The translations under genes and the position numbers were made by a program. Below are positions 1-8,692 of a stretch of DNA of 64,000 bases, piece by piece. This DNA is from an uncultured Pseudomonadota bacterium (GTDB lineage Bacteria; Pseudomonadota; Alphaproteobacteria; RF32; CAG-239). Location: contig CASFJK010000008.1 of assembly GCA_949295025.1 (NCBI GenBank), forward strand, positions 1 through 64,000, in the 5' to 3' direction. Every line of letters starts with the position of its first letter. Position 1 is the stretch's first letter. Below the pieces are notes generated by a model. The model was given only the letters and a program-made list of their open reading frames with translations, searched no databases and was not told where the DNA came from.

Positions 1-1
1 A

Positions 2-1252
2 GGTATTGAAACAATCACCTCTTTTGCAGAACAAGCAAAAGCGATTGCAAACTCTGCGCGCGATGTTCCGAGTAACTTTGATAAATATTCCATCACATCT
101 GGCAAAATCACCGCTGGTGTTGATGCAGAATTTATGGTTGATGCTCGTGAAGATTTGAGTACATTCACCATGACTTTTGATAAAGGTGAAAATGGTAAAA
201 AATTCAAGGTTTATCTTGAAGGAGAAACCGAAGGACACGAGATTACAGTTGGCGCTTCAGGAACTGATGGCGCAAAAACAGCAGCAGATGTTGCTAACCA
301 ATTGCAAGGTTTAGGTTTAAATGCTAAAGCAGAGGGGGGTACAGTTACCGTATCAACAACTGATGGCTCCATGGTTTCTTGGGTGAATACCGATTTAGCA
401 AGCACTAATGTTGCAAATACAGCAGCCAAGAAAATTACATTAGCTGATGATGGAACTGGTGCAAACTCAGCCGCTATTGCCGCAGAAATTAACAAACAAG
501 CTTCAAGTTTAGGTATTAGCGCTGAAGCCAATGGTAAAGAATTCTCTATCATGGCTACAGACAAAGAATTCCGTGTATTTGGAGATAGTGGAGATACAAA
601 TTATAGCGGTTTCCAAACTCTGGGAATTGAAGGTAACAGAGATGCCGGAAATGCCAAAGAATTAAGCACCGAGCGTACCAGCTATGCAAAACAATTTAAC
701 GAAATTTTGGAACAAATAGATGCTTTGGCAAATGATGCTGGTTATAAAGGTGTCAACTTGTTGCAAGGCAACAAATTAACGGTAGTCTTCAACGAAGATC
801 GTTCTTCAAAAATCGAGATTCAAGGTGTGGATGCAAGCTCAAAAGGTTTGGGTATTGCCGCCGCTCAAAACGATTGGCAAAGAGATGAAAATATTGATGT
901 TTCTATCTCTCATATTGAAGATGCAATTACTGAACTTCGTACTATGGCTTCAGACTTTGGTAACAACTACTCTATTGTTCAAAGCCGTGAAGACTTTACG
1001 GATAATTTGATTAACGTATTAACCGAAGGTGCCGATAAGTTGACCTTGGCTGATATGAACGAAGAGTCAGCAAACATGTTGGCATTGCAAACCAGACAGC
1101 AATTGGCTATTAACTCATTGAGTTTGGCTTCACAAGCTGCTCAGTCAGTAATAAAAAAAGAAAGAACCCTCGTCAGAATGGCGAGGGTTTTTTTTGTTTG
1201 CATTTGTTTACCAAGTTATGTATACTATTTTGCTATAATAGACAAAAGGTGA
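2..1252 (+). CDS. Flagellin, 5' end outside the window
   Basis: Flagellin forms the flagellar filament after export by the flagellar type III apparatus. The frame is already open at the window edge, so the N-terminal D0/D1 helices are cut off. The first visible residues (GIETITSFAEQAKAIA) belong to the end of the N-terminal helical region. A variable, Ala/Thr/Gly-rich outer domain follows to about position 640. The conserved C-terminal coiled region then ends with MLALQTRQQ and SLASQAAQSV. After SQAAQSV the frame does not stop. It runs about 35 codons through the terminator hairpin and ends just before the next gene. A tandem TAATAA lies at 1149-1154 in the +1 frame, so a one-base indel or a sequence error near the 3' end is likely. 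Family call is firm; the annotated 3' end is doubtful. Confidence 0.85.
   Translation, partial: GIETITSFAEQAKAIANSARDVPSNFDKYSITSGKITAGVDAEFMVDAREDLSTFTMTFDKGENGKKFKVYLEGETEGHEITVGASGTDGAKTAADVANQLQGLGLNAKAEGGTVTVSTTDGSMVSWVNTDLASTNVANTAAKKITLADDGTGANSAAIAAEINKQASSLGISAEANGKEFSIMATDKEFRVFGDSGDTNYSGFQTLGIEGNRDAGNAKELSTERTSYAKQFNEILEQIDALANDAGYKGVNLLQGNKLTVVFNEDRSSKIEIQGVDASSKGLGIAAAQNDWQRDENIDVSISHIEDAITELRTMASDFGNNYSIVQSREDFTDNLINVLTEGADKLTLADMNEESANMLALQTRQQLAINSLSLASQAAQSVIKKERTLVRMARVFFVCICLPSYVYYFAIIDKR
1161..1195 (+). terminator. Rho-independent terminator of the flagellin gene
   Basis: An 8-bp stem, AACCCTCG with CGAGGGTT, encloses a 9-nt loop and is followed by a run of eight T. It lies inside the extended flagellin reading frame, which supports a true gene end near 1150. 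Confidence 0.85.
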
Positions 1253-1255
1253 AAT

Positions 1256-3049
1256 ATGGCAAAATACGAAGAACTTTTAGCAAGAATAGATAATGCATAT
1301 CGAAAAGGTACCAGACTTTACATACCTGCTTGTGATATAGAATATTTAAGCAGAGAAGAAATTCAAAACCTTCAACAAAAAATAAATGCTTATAATATCA
1401 ACTATATAAATGAATCTGAAAAGAAAAATGTTATAGATGCAAATACTGCAGAATATTTGCGTAATGTTTGTACCAATCCATCGCAAATCATCAACAATAT
1501 GGTACAAAAAATAAGTTATTCTATTTTGCATGAATATCGTTCGGGTAAGATTAAAAAATTGGAAGAATTAGGAGAAGAAATTGCTCCTGATGAAATTAAT
1601 GCTATTGATTTGCATTCCGGAAAAATAGAAGAAAATCCATATTCAGATGGCGATAACAGGCACACAAATAAAGAATATCAGACCAAACATATCACACCAT
1701 TTACGTCTATGCGTTTAACATTTTATGATTTTCGTGATAATCCGATATACGTCATCATGCCCGGAATGAAAGATATTCGCAGAGCTATAGATAAAGTACG
1801 TTTGCCAGTTTATGATAACAACGGCAAATTAATATCTCGCGGCGGAAAATACTATGAACAATATCTGAAAGACATGCAAAAGGTTGTCTCATCTTTTGAA
1901 AATAAATATGCCGCAAAGTATAAAAAGGGCTCTGCTGAATATAAAAAAGCAATGAAAGCCGCAGAACCGGAGATTCAAAAAGAACAAGCTAAAGTTCTGT
2001 TGCCGTTCCAACGCTTAAAAGATATATACAGATTTACAATTTGCCGTAAATATTATCAAGATACGGAAGAAACATTGCAACTCTTTGCACAAGATCCGCA
2101 ATATGCCGTTCAAAAAGACGAAATTAAAGACGCGTTTCATGGTAATGTAAATGAAAGTAGTGCCTATGAAACCAAGAATTATAGAGATAAAAAAGTTTAT
2201 TTGAACTTAGATGGTATCAAAATAGAGGTTCAGATAAAGATAACTAAGTTGCATGGTGGAGATGTTATAACCAGTGAAATATATGCCGGCGTTGAAAATA
2301 ATGAAAGCCGAGATGATAATGTTTTGCTTATAAGTCAACAAAATACAAAAAATAAAGGCTTACGTTTTTGGGAAGAAAATAAAGGACGCTATATTGCTGA
2401 AGGTGATAAAAAAATTGTCAATATGAAAATTTTAGAAAGACAATTAGCCGCTCAAAAAGTAAATAAAAAGAATATCCGCGAATACAATCTTCAAGTTTTG
2501 GATAAAGCATTTCGCTTGGAAGATGCCAAGAGAGCAAATAATAAAGAGTTTGATGAAGAAAGAGTGCATCCGATTAATAAGCAAAAGAAAAACACCTATA
2601 ATATGGTGGCCAATTTTATTCAGGATAACTTTATATATCGCCCATTTAAAGCTTTTGATATGCAGCAAAAATTCAATGTAACCGATGAAGAATTAAAATC
2701 TTTGGGTTTAGTGGTAACAAAGGCACAGTTAGATGACCTGTTTGATCGCTATGCAGACATAATTTTGCCAAGGTACAACGGACGTATTGAAGGTAATGAA
2801 GCCGAGCAATTTGCAAATCCAAAAAATCAAGAAAAAATAAGATTACAATTTGCAGAAAGTGCGTTCAATGAGCAAAGCTTTGCTGAGGTAAAACCCTCAA
2901 GAGCAGAAATTCAAATGCTTCAGTCTTTAGATAAAGAACCGCTTGATGTACAAAAATATCATAAAATACTTGCTAATAAAAACAGATATTACCATAATAG
3001 AGGTAACCAAAAATATAGAATGATGAGAACTTATTCTCAAGAAAGATAA
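1256..3049 (+). CDS. Large cytoplasmic protein of unknown function, possible distant RelA/SpoT-type domain
   Basis: 597 residues, very rich in Lys, Glu, Asn and Tyr, with no signal peptide or membrane segment. I do not recognise the family as a whole. Around residues 260-360 the order of elements resembles a (p)ppGpp synthetase fold: LKDIYRFTI, in the place of the D-x-x-G-x-R-I strand, then NYRDKKVYLNL, then KIEVQIKI, in the place of the EIQIRT strand, then a segment ending in SEIY. The similarity is by eye and the canonical catalytic residues are not all evident. The start is the ATG at 1256 with AAAGGTG upstream, three bases after the extended flagellin frame. A Sel1 gene follows after 21 bp, suggesting co-transcription. 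Alternative: an unrelated lineage-specific protein. Confidence 0.6.
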   Translation: MAKYEELLARIDNAYRKGTRLYIPACDIEYLSREEIQNLQQKINAYNINYINESEKKNVIDANTAEYLRNVCTNPSQIINNMVQKISYSILHEYRSGKIKKLEELGEEIAPDEINAIDLHSGKIEENPYSDGDNRHTNKEYQTKHITPFTSMRLTFYDFRDNPIYVIMPGMKDIRRAIDKVRLPVYDNNGKLISRGGKYYEQYLKDMQKVVSSFENKYAAKYKKGSAEYKKAMKAAEPEIQKEQAKVLLPFQRLKDIYRFTICRKYYQDTEETLQLFAQDPQYAVQKDEIKDAFHGNVNESSAYETKNYRDKKVYLNLDGIKIEVQIKITKLHGGDVITSEIYAGVENNESRDDNVLLISQQNTKNKGLRFWEENKGRYIAEGDKKIVNMKILERQLAAQKVNKKNIREYNLQVLDKAFRLEDAKRANNKEFDEERVHPINKQKKNTYNMVANFIQDNFIYRPFKAFDMQQKFNVTDEELKSLGLVVTKAQLDDLFDRYADIILPRYNGRIEGNEAEQFANPKNQEKIRLQFAESAFNEQSFAEVKPSRAEIQMLQSLDKEPLDVQKYHKILANKNRYYHNRGNQKYRMMRTYSQER

Positions 3050-3070
3050 TATCTGTTTTTAGGAAAGAAA

Positions 3071-4231
3071 ATGAAAAAAATTTCAATGTTTTTAGCATGT
3101 GTTAGTCTTGGTGTTTCTCAAGCTCATGCTCAAGATGCTGTCTTGACCCTAACGGGCGATGATGTTGTTAGTATATCGGCAGCAGAGGCTCAAGCCGCTA
3201 AGGAACAAACAACAGAAGTCAAAGCAGAACCGCAAGCTGAAGATAAAGGAATTTTTTCATTTCTTAATTTCTGGAACAAAGACAACAAGCCTCAATTAAC
3301 AGACACTTCAACAACGCCGCAAGAAACACTTTTGCAAAAGTTAACTCGTATGGCCGGTGAGGGGGATTTGAATGCACAACTTACTTTGGCTTATATGTAT
3401 TTATACGGTGATGAAAACGCGCAGGTTAGCCAAGATTACGCTCAAGCTTTCAAATACTATGAAATGGCTTCTGCGCAGAATGATAACGTGGCAATCAATA
3501 ATTTAGGTAGCTTATATTATAGTGGCATTGGCACCTCAAGAGATATAATTAAAGCAACTCAAATGTTTTCTAAGGCGGCAGAGTTAGGCAATACTGAAGC
3601 CATGGTTAACTTGGCATTTATATATCTTTCAGAGCAAGGCGATTTTTATCGTCCCAAAGAGGCAATAGAACTTTTTAATAAAGCTTCCGCCGCTAAAAAT
3701 CCAACAGCAGACTTTATGCTTGGTTATGCTTATTATAAAGGCTTTATGATTGAAAAAAATTATCTTAAAGCTTTTGAATTGATAAAAAGAGCAGCCAACA
3801 CCGGTTATGATGAAGCAATGTATGTTTTATCTATGATGTATATGAATGGAGAAGGAACACCTCAAAACTATGGTAATGGTGTTAAGGTTTTAGATTTAGC
3901 AGTTAAACAAGGTAATGTACCATCTATGATGGAACTGGGATATATTTTGGCAAATGGAGAAAAATATCCTAAGAATATTTATAAAGCCCATATTTTGTTT
4001 AACGTAGCCTCTGTTAGAGGTGCGGAAGGTGCGGCAGAAAGAAGAGAAATCTTAAGAAAAAATATGAAAATTGAAGAGTTGCTTCAAGCTCAATCTGCTG
4101 CAGAAGCATATAAAGAGCAACCAAGTCAATTAACATTATATATTCGCCAAACATTTGGAGATAATGTCCGCCAATATATTGATAACGGAATAGAACAACA
4201 AAAAAGTAACAATACTAAAAAAGCAAAATAA
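3071..4231 (+). CDS. Secreted Sel1-like repeat protein
   Basis: 386 residues. A signal peptide (MKKISMFLACVSLG, cleavage near AHAQ) sends it to the periplasm. After an acidic linker, residues from about 90 to 330 hold consecutive Sel1-type TPR units of about 36 residues, recognisable as A-x-x-x-L-G/A-x-x-Y-x-x-G with K-A-x-x-x-x-x-x-A-A. Examples are INNLGSLYYSGIGTS and YVLSMMYMNGEGTP. Sel1 repeats are protein-binding scaffolds; the partner cannot be read from sequence. AGGAAAG precedes the ATG. It lies 21 bp after the preceding unknown gene and is closed by a strong terminator. Other Sel1 proteins act in envelope or polysaccharide processes, but nothing here fixes that role. Confidence 0.85.
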   Translation: MKKISMFLACVSLGVSQAHAQDAVLTLTGDDVVSISAAEAQAAKEQTTEVKAEPQAEDKGIFSFLNFWNKDNKPQLTDTSTTPQETLLQKLTRMAGEGDLNAQLTLAYMYLYGDENAQVSQDYAQAFKYYEMASAQNDNVAINNLGSLYYSGIGTSRDIIKATQMFSKAAELGNTEAMVNLAFIYLSEQGDFYRPKEAIELFNKASAAKNPTADFMLGYAYYKGFMIEKNYLKAFELIKRAANTGYDEAMYVLSMMYMNGEGTPQNYGNGVKVLDLAVKQGNVPSMMELGYILANGEKYPKNIYKAHILFNVASVRGAEGAAERREILRKNMKIEELLQAQSAAEAYKEQPSQLTLYIRQTFGDNVRQYIDNGIEQQKSNNTKKAK

Positions 4232-4246
4232 TCTTTGAATTGTTAT

Positions 4247-4280
4247 AAAAAAAAGCTACCTAAGAAGGTAGCTTTTTTTT
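4247..4280. terminator. Bidirectional terminator between convergent genes
   Basis: The hairpin AAAAGCTACC-TAAGAA-GGTAGCTTTT has A and T runs on both sides. It can end the Sel1 transcript on the plus strand and the aminotransferase transcript on the minus strand. Confidence 0.85.
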
Positions 4281-4305
4281 CATTGAACTATGTATGAAAC
4301 TCAGC

Positions 4306-5466
4306 TTAAGCAGCTTTGTTCATTTTATTTTCAGCAAACTTGTTCATAGTCTCAATGATATAGTCTTGAACATCACTATCCAAATACGGGTGCATCGGGA
4401 TAGAAAGAACAGTCTTAGAAAGTATTTTGCAAACCGGCAATTTACGAGTATTCCATTTTGCATAAGCAGTTTGAGTATGAACCGGACGCGGATAGTAAGC
4501 ACCACAAGGAATACCATTTTCTTTCAAATAAGCCATCAATTCATCTCTGTCATCACAGTTAATGGTGTAGAGAGCATAAGCAGATTGGCAGTTGTCCAAA
4601 ATGCGTTGTTTGCGGAAATAAGGGCTCAATTCATTGTCATATCTTTTAGCAATAGTATAACGATCTTTGAGTTCTTGATCAAAAACTTTAAGCTTTTGCA
4701 AAACAACAGCTGCTTGGAATGTGTTCATACGACCAGTCATGCCCAAACGAACGTTGTCATAGTGGTCTTCAGGGCTCATACCATGAACACGGCAAGATTT
4801 AACCATTTCGTTTTCTTCATTTGTGTTAGAGAAAACAGCACCGCCGTCACCATAGCAAGCTAAAGGTTTGGTTGGGTAGAAAGATGTAGCGGTCATATCA
4901 GTAATGTTACCAGCTCTTGTTCCGTGGTAAACAGAACCATAGCTTTGAGCAGCATCAGACAAAACTTTCATACCATTTTCATGAGCAATTTTGATGATTT
5001 CATCATATTCGCAAGGAGAACCGAAAATATCAACCGGAATAACAACTTTCGGAGTAAGTTTTCCTTCTTTTTTAACTTCATCAATAGCGCGTTGCAAATC
5101 AGCAGGATCCATAGTGTATGTATCAGGTTTAGAGTCAACAAACACCGGAGTAGCCCCAACAATGGCAGCACATTCAGCAGAAGCAACAAAGGTGAAAGAA
5201 GAAACAAATACGGCATCACCTTGTTTTACATCCCAAGCCATCAAAGCCAAGGTCAAAGCATCAGTACCTGAACCGCAGGTAGAGCAATATTTTGAACCAG
5301 AGTAGTTAGCCAATGCAGTATCCAATTCTTTTGTTTCAGGACCTTGAGCATAGCCGCCATGGTTCAAAATAGTTTGAAAAGCGTTCAAGAAATTTTCTTG
5401 ACCGATAATTTTTTGAGAAGCTTGAACATCAAACAAATTAATCGGTTTGTTAGGTTTATTAGTCAT
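4306..5466 (-). CDS. DegT/DnrJ/EryC1/StrS family PLP-dependent sugar aminotransferase
   Basis: 386 residues, the normal length for the family. These enzymes transfer an amino group to a nucleotide-bound keto-sugar for surface polysaccharide or glycan synthesis. The fold is clear from CGSGTDAL (cofactor phosphate binding), SFTFVAS, the Asp in LSDAAQSYGS that contacts the pyridine nitrogen, and SFYPTKPL with the Schiff-base lysine. Next come GDGGAVF and the GMTGRMNTFQAAV region. The ATG at 5466 follows an AGAGGAT ribosome site. No other nucleotide-sugar gene lies next to it, so the sugar substrate stays unknown. It stands alone between a shared terminator and a leftward phosphoesterase gene. 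Confidence 0.88.
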   Translation of the reverse strand: MTNKPNKPINLFDVQASQKIIGQENFLNAFQTILNHGGYAQGPETKELDTALANYSGSKYCSTCGSGTDALTLALMAWDVKQGDAVFVSSFTFVASAECAAIVGATPVFVDSKPDTYTMDPADLQRAIDEVKKEGKLTPKVVIPVDIFGSPCEYDEIIKIAHENGMKVLSDAAQSYGSVYHGTRAGNITDMTATSFYPTKPLACYGDGGAVFSNTNEENEMVKSCRVHGMSPEDHYDNVRLGMTGRMNTFQAAVVLQKLKVFDQELKDRYTIAKRYDNELSPYFRKQRILDNCQSAYALYTINCDDRDELMAYLKENGIPCGAYYPRPVHTQTAYAKWNTRKLPVCKILSKTVLSIPMHPYLDSDVQDYIIETMNKFAENKMNKAA

Positions 5467-5560
5467 TATACAAATCCTCTATTGTTGTTTTAACTGATTC
5501 GGATAGTAAGTTATTTTTTTGTACAATGCAAAACACAAAAGATTACATCAATGTAACAAA

Positions 5561-6316
5561 TCAAAGCGTCACTGCGTAAGAAATCATTTTTTCGTGTTCA
5601 AAACGGTGAATATAATATCCTACAGGACGAGATTGATTCTTTAGATTCTCCAAAGGTTTAAAGTCAAAATCAGCTTGCCAGTTTGCACTAAAAGCAGAAA
5701 TAACTAGTGTTTCTCCAATATGAGAAATCACAGAATTATGCAAATGCCCACACGCCACAAGTTTTATTTTATTTTGATATTTTTCAATTAAAGTAGTAAA
5801 CGCAATGCGCCATGGTGAAGTCGTTTTAATATCAAAAAAATCAAGATGCGCATTTAGAGGAAATTGATGTACCATAATGATAATGGGTTTAGAACTTGCA
5901 ACAATTTCTTTTTCTAAAAAAGCCAATTGTTGAGAAGAAATTTCTCCACCGGGAACATTTTCTTTAAACGAGTCTAATGTGATAATTTTTATAGGAAAAT
6001 CGTTACATATATAATCTAACTTTGTTGAGGTTATGGGTTTAGGATGCGATGGATAAAGTTTTTTCAGGGCAGAAATCAAATTTTGTGAGTTATCATGATT
6101 TCCGGTACAGCAAAAGAAAGACATGTGCAAAGAGAAAATCTTGTCAAAAATTGGTTCATAATCAGAATAATCTTTATTCAAAATATCTCCAGAAATTAAA
6201 AGAATATCATCGCTTTGCTTATATGAAGCAATACTTTCTATTATTTTTTCTATATTATGTGTACCAATTTTATCCTCAGGATTAAAATGTAAATCAGAAA
6301 TATGAAAAAATTGCAC
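5561..6316 (-). CDS. Metallophosphoesterase, CpdA/Icc-like
   Basis: 251 residues. All calcineurin-type metal-binding motifs are present in order: ISDLHF (D-x-H), SGDIL (GD), CTGNHDN (GNHD), MVHQFP (H) and ACGHLHN (GHxH). These bind a di-metal centre that hydrolyses phosphodiesters. The arrangement matches the cyclic-nucleotide phosphodiesterase-like class, but substrate cannot be assigned by sequence. The start is a GTG at 6316 with a strong AAGGAG about 8 bases upstream, which decides the start. It is a single-gene unit, divergent from mlaA across about 125 bp. Confidence 0.82.
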   Translation of the reverse strand: MQFFHISDLHFNPEDKIGTHNIEKIIESIASYKQSDDILLISGDILNKDYSDYEPIFDKIFSLHMSFFCCTGNHDNSQNLISALKKLYPSHPKPITSTKLDYICNDFPIKIITLDSFKENVPGGEISSQQLAFLEKEIVASSKPIIIMVHQFPLNAHLDFFDIKTTSPWRIAFTTLIEKYQNKIKLVACGHLHNSVISHIGETLVISAFSANWQADFDFKPLENLKNQSRPVGYYIHRFEHEKMISYAVTL

Positions 6317-6441
6317 GAAAAACTCCTTGTCTTAAATCAGTTTAATACATACTGATTGTATCCAAAATTATATTGATTTCAAATAATTTAATGCTATATT
6401 AATAAAAAACTAAAACCAACCGTAATAGGTGATAACAAATT

Positions 6442-7212
6442 ATGAAAAAAACAGCTCTGTTTTCTTTTGCTTCTGCTGCAGCTTTGTTAACAACATCTTG
6501 CGCAATGGCAACCAATCTTGATAAACATGATCCCGATGATCCTTATGAATCTTTCAACCGAGCAATGTTCGAGTTCAATATGCAGCTCGATAAATATATC
6601 TTGAAGCCGGTTGCAGAAGGCTATCGTTCTATTACAACACCGGCTGTCAGAGAAAGAGTTCGCAATGCTTTCAATAACATTAAGGAACCTATTTCTGCTG
6701 TTAACCAAGTTCTGCAAGGTGAGTTTCAGCGTTCCGGAACTAGTGTGGGCAGATTTGTTATCAACTCGACCTTGGGTTTGGCTGGTACATTTGATGTTGC
6801 CTCAGCTTGGGGATTGGAACATCATCCTGATGGTTTTGAAGAAACTTTGGCCAAATGGTGCGTGCCATCAGGACCATATCTTGTTTTGCCATTCATCGGC
6901 TCAACAACACCGAGAGCATTTACCGGTGAAATTGCAGATTCATTTACCAATCCTGTATATTGGTTGAGTGAAGACCACGAAGATGGTTACTATGCATACG
7001 CCGGATATGTTGCTGTTAAGACAATCATCAATCGAGAGGCATATCTTGATTTGAGCGATGATTTGCAAAGAAATTCAGTCGATTTCTATACAACTATGAA
7101 ATCCGCATATATGCAAAACAAGAGCAAATTAAATTCTTGTTCTGGAGAAAGTCAGGCTTCTTATGATTTTGATTTTGAAATCGATGAAGAAGTTGATGAT
7201 ATGGAAATATAA
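6442..7212 (+). CDS. mlaA: MlaA (VacJ) outer-membrane lipid asymmetry lipoprotein
   Basis: 256 residues. MlaA sits in the outer membrane and withdraws mislocalised phospholipids from the outer leaflet, passing them to periplasmic MlaC. A lipoprotein signal ends at the Cys in LLTTSC. The family signature is plain: DPYESFNRAMFEFN, VRNAFNNIKEP, then the long conserved block with TLGLAGTFDVAS, HPDGFEETL and GPYLVLPF. The C-terminus is acidic (EIDEEVDDMEI). The start ATG has TAGGTGAT upstream. mlaC follows after 12 bp, so the two are very probably one transcript. The inner-membrane MlaFED genes are not in the window. Confidence 0.93.
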   Translation: MKKTALFSFASAAALLTTSCAMATNLDKHDPDDPYESFNRAMFEFNMQLDKYILKPVAEGYRSITTPAVRERVRNAFNNIKEPISAVNQVLQGEFQRSGTSVGRFVINSTLGLAGTFDVASAWGLEHHPDGFEETLAKWCVPSGPYLVLPFIGSTTPRAFTGEIADSFTNPVYWLSEDHEDGYYAYAGYVAVKTIINREAYLDLSDDLQRNSVDFYTTMKSAYMQNKSKLNSCSGESQASYDFDFEIDEEVDDMEI

Positions 7213-7224
7213 GGAGTCTTATTA

Positions 7225-7851
7225 ATGAAAAAAAGTATTTTTATTGCTGTTTTAGGTCTTTTAATGTCATTTTCCAATGGTGCCAAAGCCGATGTTAATG
7301 CTGAAAAGGCAGACGCTTTTGTTAGAGAAGTAACAAGCAACGGTATTGAAGAAATTATCAATGCTAACGTCTCTCAAAAAGTAAAAGATGAAAGATTTGA
7401 AAAATTATTCAATCAAGCATTGGATTTAGACTTTATTGGTCAATTTGTTTTAGGTCGTTATTGGCGCACAGCAACTCCTCAACAAAAGAAAGATTTTATC
7501 CAAGTGTATAGAGAATTAAATATAAAAACTTGGTCTGCTCGTTTTGATGAATTTAAAGGAAAATCATTTGTTTTCACCGGTACAACACCATCCACCAGTA
7601 AAAATCAAATCTTTGTCAATTCTACCGTAGATATGGGCGAGGGTGCTCCTGCCAAAGTTGTTTGGCGTGTTAAACAAAACGGAGATAAGTTCAAAATAGT
7701 TGATATCATTATTGAGAATGTTAGCTTGGCTATCACAGCACGCAATGAATATACAGCTTTTATTAAAAATAATAATGGTAATGTAGATGCTTTAATTAAA
7801 GATTTGCGTAACAAAGTTAACGCTCCGGTAGCTTCTAAAAAAGCTGCTTAA
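7225..7851 (+). CDS. mlaC: MlaC-type periplasmic phospholipid carrier
   Basis: 208 residues with a signal peptide (cleavage near GAKAD). MlaC carries phospholipid between MlaA at the outer membrane and the MlaFEDB ABC transporter at the inner membrane. Family features are FNQALDLDFIGQFVLGRYWRTA-type sequence followed by FIQVYRELNI, then VVWRVKQNGDKFKIVDII and ENVSLAITARNEY. The ribosome site is AAGGAG. It is the last gene of the mlaA-mlaC pair and is followed by a strong terminator. Confidence 0.92.
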   Translation: MKKSIFIAVLGLLMSFSNGAKADVNAEKADAFVREVTSNGIEEIINANVSQKVKDERFEKLFNQALDLDFIGQFVLGRYWRTATPQQKKDFIQVYRELNIKTWSARFDEFKGKSFVFTGTTPSTSKNQIFVNSTVDMGEGAPAKVVWRVKQNGDKFKIVDIIIENVSLAITARNEYTAFIKNNNGNVDALIKDLRNKVNAPVASKKAA

Positions 7852-7863
7852 AAAAGAGAGAAT

Positions 7864-7897
7864 AAAAAAAGCTCTGTATTATGCAGAGCTTTTTTTT
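7864..7897 (+). terminator. Terminator after mlaC, shared with the convergent gene
   Basis: The stem AGCTCTG with CAGAGCT encloses a 7-nt loop, with flanking A and T runs. The T run overlaps the stop codon of the convergent minus-strand gene, so the element can act on both strands. Confidence 0.85.
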
Positions 7898-8576
7898 ATG
7901 CCATTTTTTCGAGAACATACAATAATTTAGGAATGAAAACTTTTCGATAAGAAATGTCAGCTTCAAATTTTTCAATTCCATAAAAAGAACTGCATTCCAA
8001 TATTTCTAAATTATTGCGAATAAATTTTATTAATGCCGGTTGAGAACATTGTTTGAAATCCAAATCAGAATCTTTAAGGAGTTTCAAAACAGCAGATGCG
8101 TTAATGATGATTTGAGACCAAAGTTTTGCAATATGAGCACTTTCAGATGCAATATGTTGCAAATCTTCTTGAATATAAGAACACACGTTTGCTATTTCAT
8201 TATAAAGACGTACATTCTTAATGTTGCATGTGTTTATGCTAAATTTTTTATCACATATGGCGTCATTGATTTTTTGCAAAAACTCAATATCATTATCAAT
8301 CTCAAATCGTACGACCCACATTTTTCCGGAAATATAAGAAAGACGAATTTTTTTATTAAAGAAAATTCGATTAAATTTCTCACACATAATTCCATTACTA
8401 TAAAAACAACCTTTATTTCTGCTTTCAATAACAAGTAGATTGTTAAAAGTGTTTTTAGATAAATATTTTTCAATTAAATTTGTTTGAAAAGGGGTTGTTC
8501 TCAGAACCGAAATGGCATTCTGATAAGGTACGGCACAAGATATTAAAGCGTGCGCGACATCATAATTTCTTTCCAT
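7896..8576 (-). CDS. Protein of unknown function, 226 residues
   Basis: I do not recognise this protein. It has no signal peptide or membrane segment, is rich in Asn, Ile and Cys, and looks mainly alpha-helical in its second half (repeated hydrophobic heptads around NEIANVCSYIQEDLQHIAS). The region is AT-rich even for this window. The ATG at 8576 follows a weak purine tract. The gene stands alone: mlaAC converges on it from one side and accC is upstream on the same strand behind a terminator. Confidence 0.6.
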   Translation of the reverse strand: MERNYDVAHALISCAVPYQNAISVLRTTPFQTNLIEKYLSKNTFNNLLVIESRNKGCFYSNGIMCEKFNRIFFNKKIRLSYISGKMWVVRFEIDNDIEFLQKINDAICDKKFSINTCNIKNVRLYNEIANVCSYIQEDLQHIASESAHIAKLWSQIIINASAVLKLLKDSDLDFKQCSQPALIKFIRNNLEILECSSFYGIEKFEADISYRKVFIPKLLYVLEKMA

Positions 8577-8643
8577 ATTGTATAAATTTTAATAATAAAT
8601 AAAACATAAGTTTTATACTTCTAAAAAATAAAAAAATCAAACA

Positions 8644-8678
8644 TAAAAAAAGCAGCTTTAATTGTAGCTGCTTTTTTT
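8644..8678 (-). terminator. Terminator of the accB-accC operon
   Basis: Read leftward after the accC stop: the stem AGCAGCT with AGCTGCT encloses an 8-nt loop and is followed by seven T. A matching A run on the other side would also allow function on the plus strand. Confidence 0.82.
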
Positions 8679-8692
8679 ATGTTTTGCTAAGC

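Noticed and set aside
4294..4863. 189-codon plus-strand frame
   Set aside because: It lies antisense within the aminotransferase gene, which has clear family motifs; no ribosome site.
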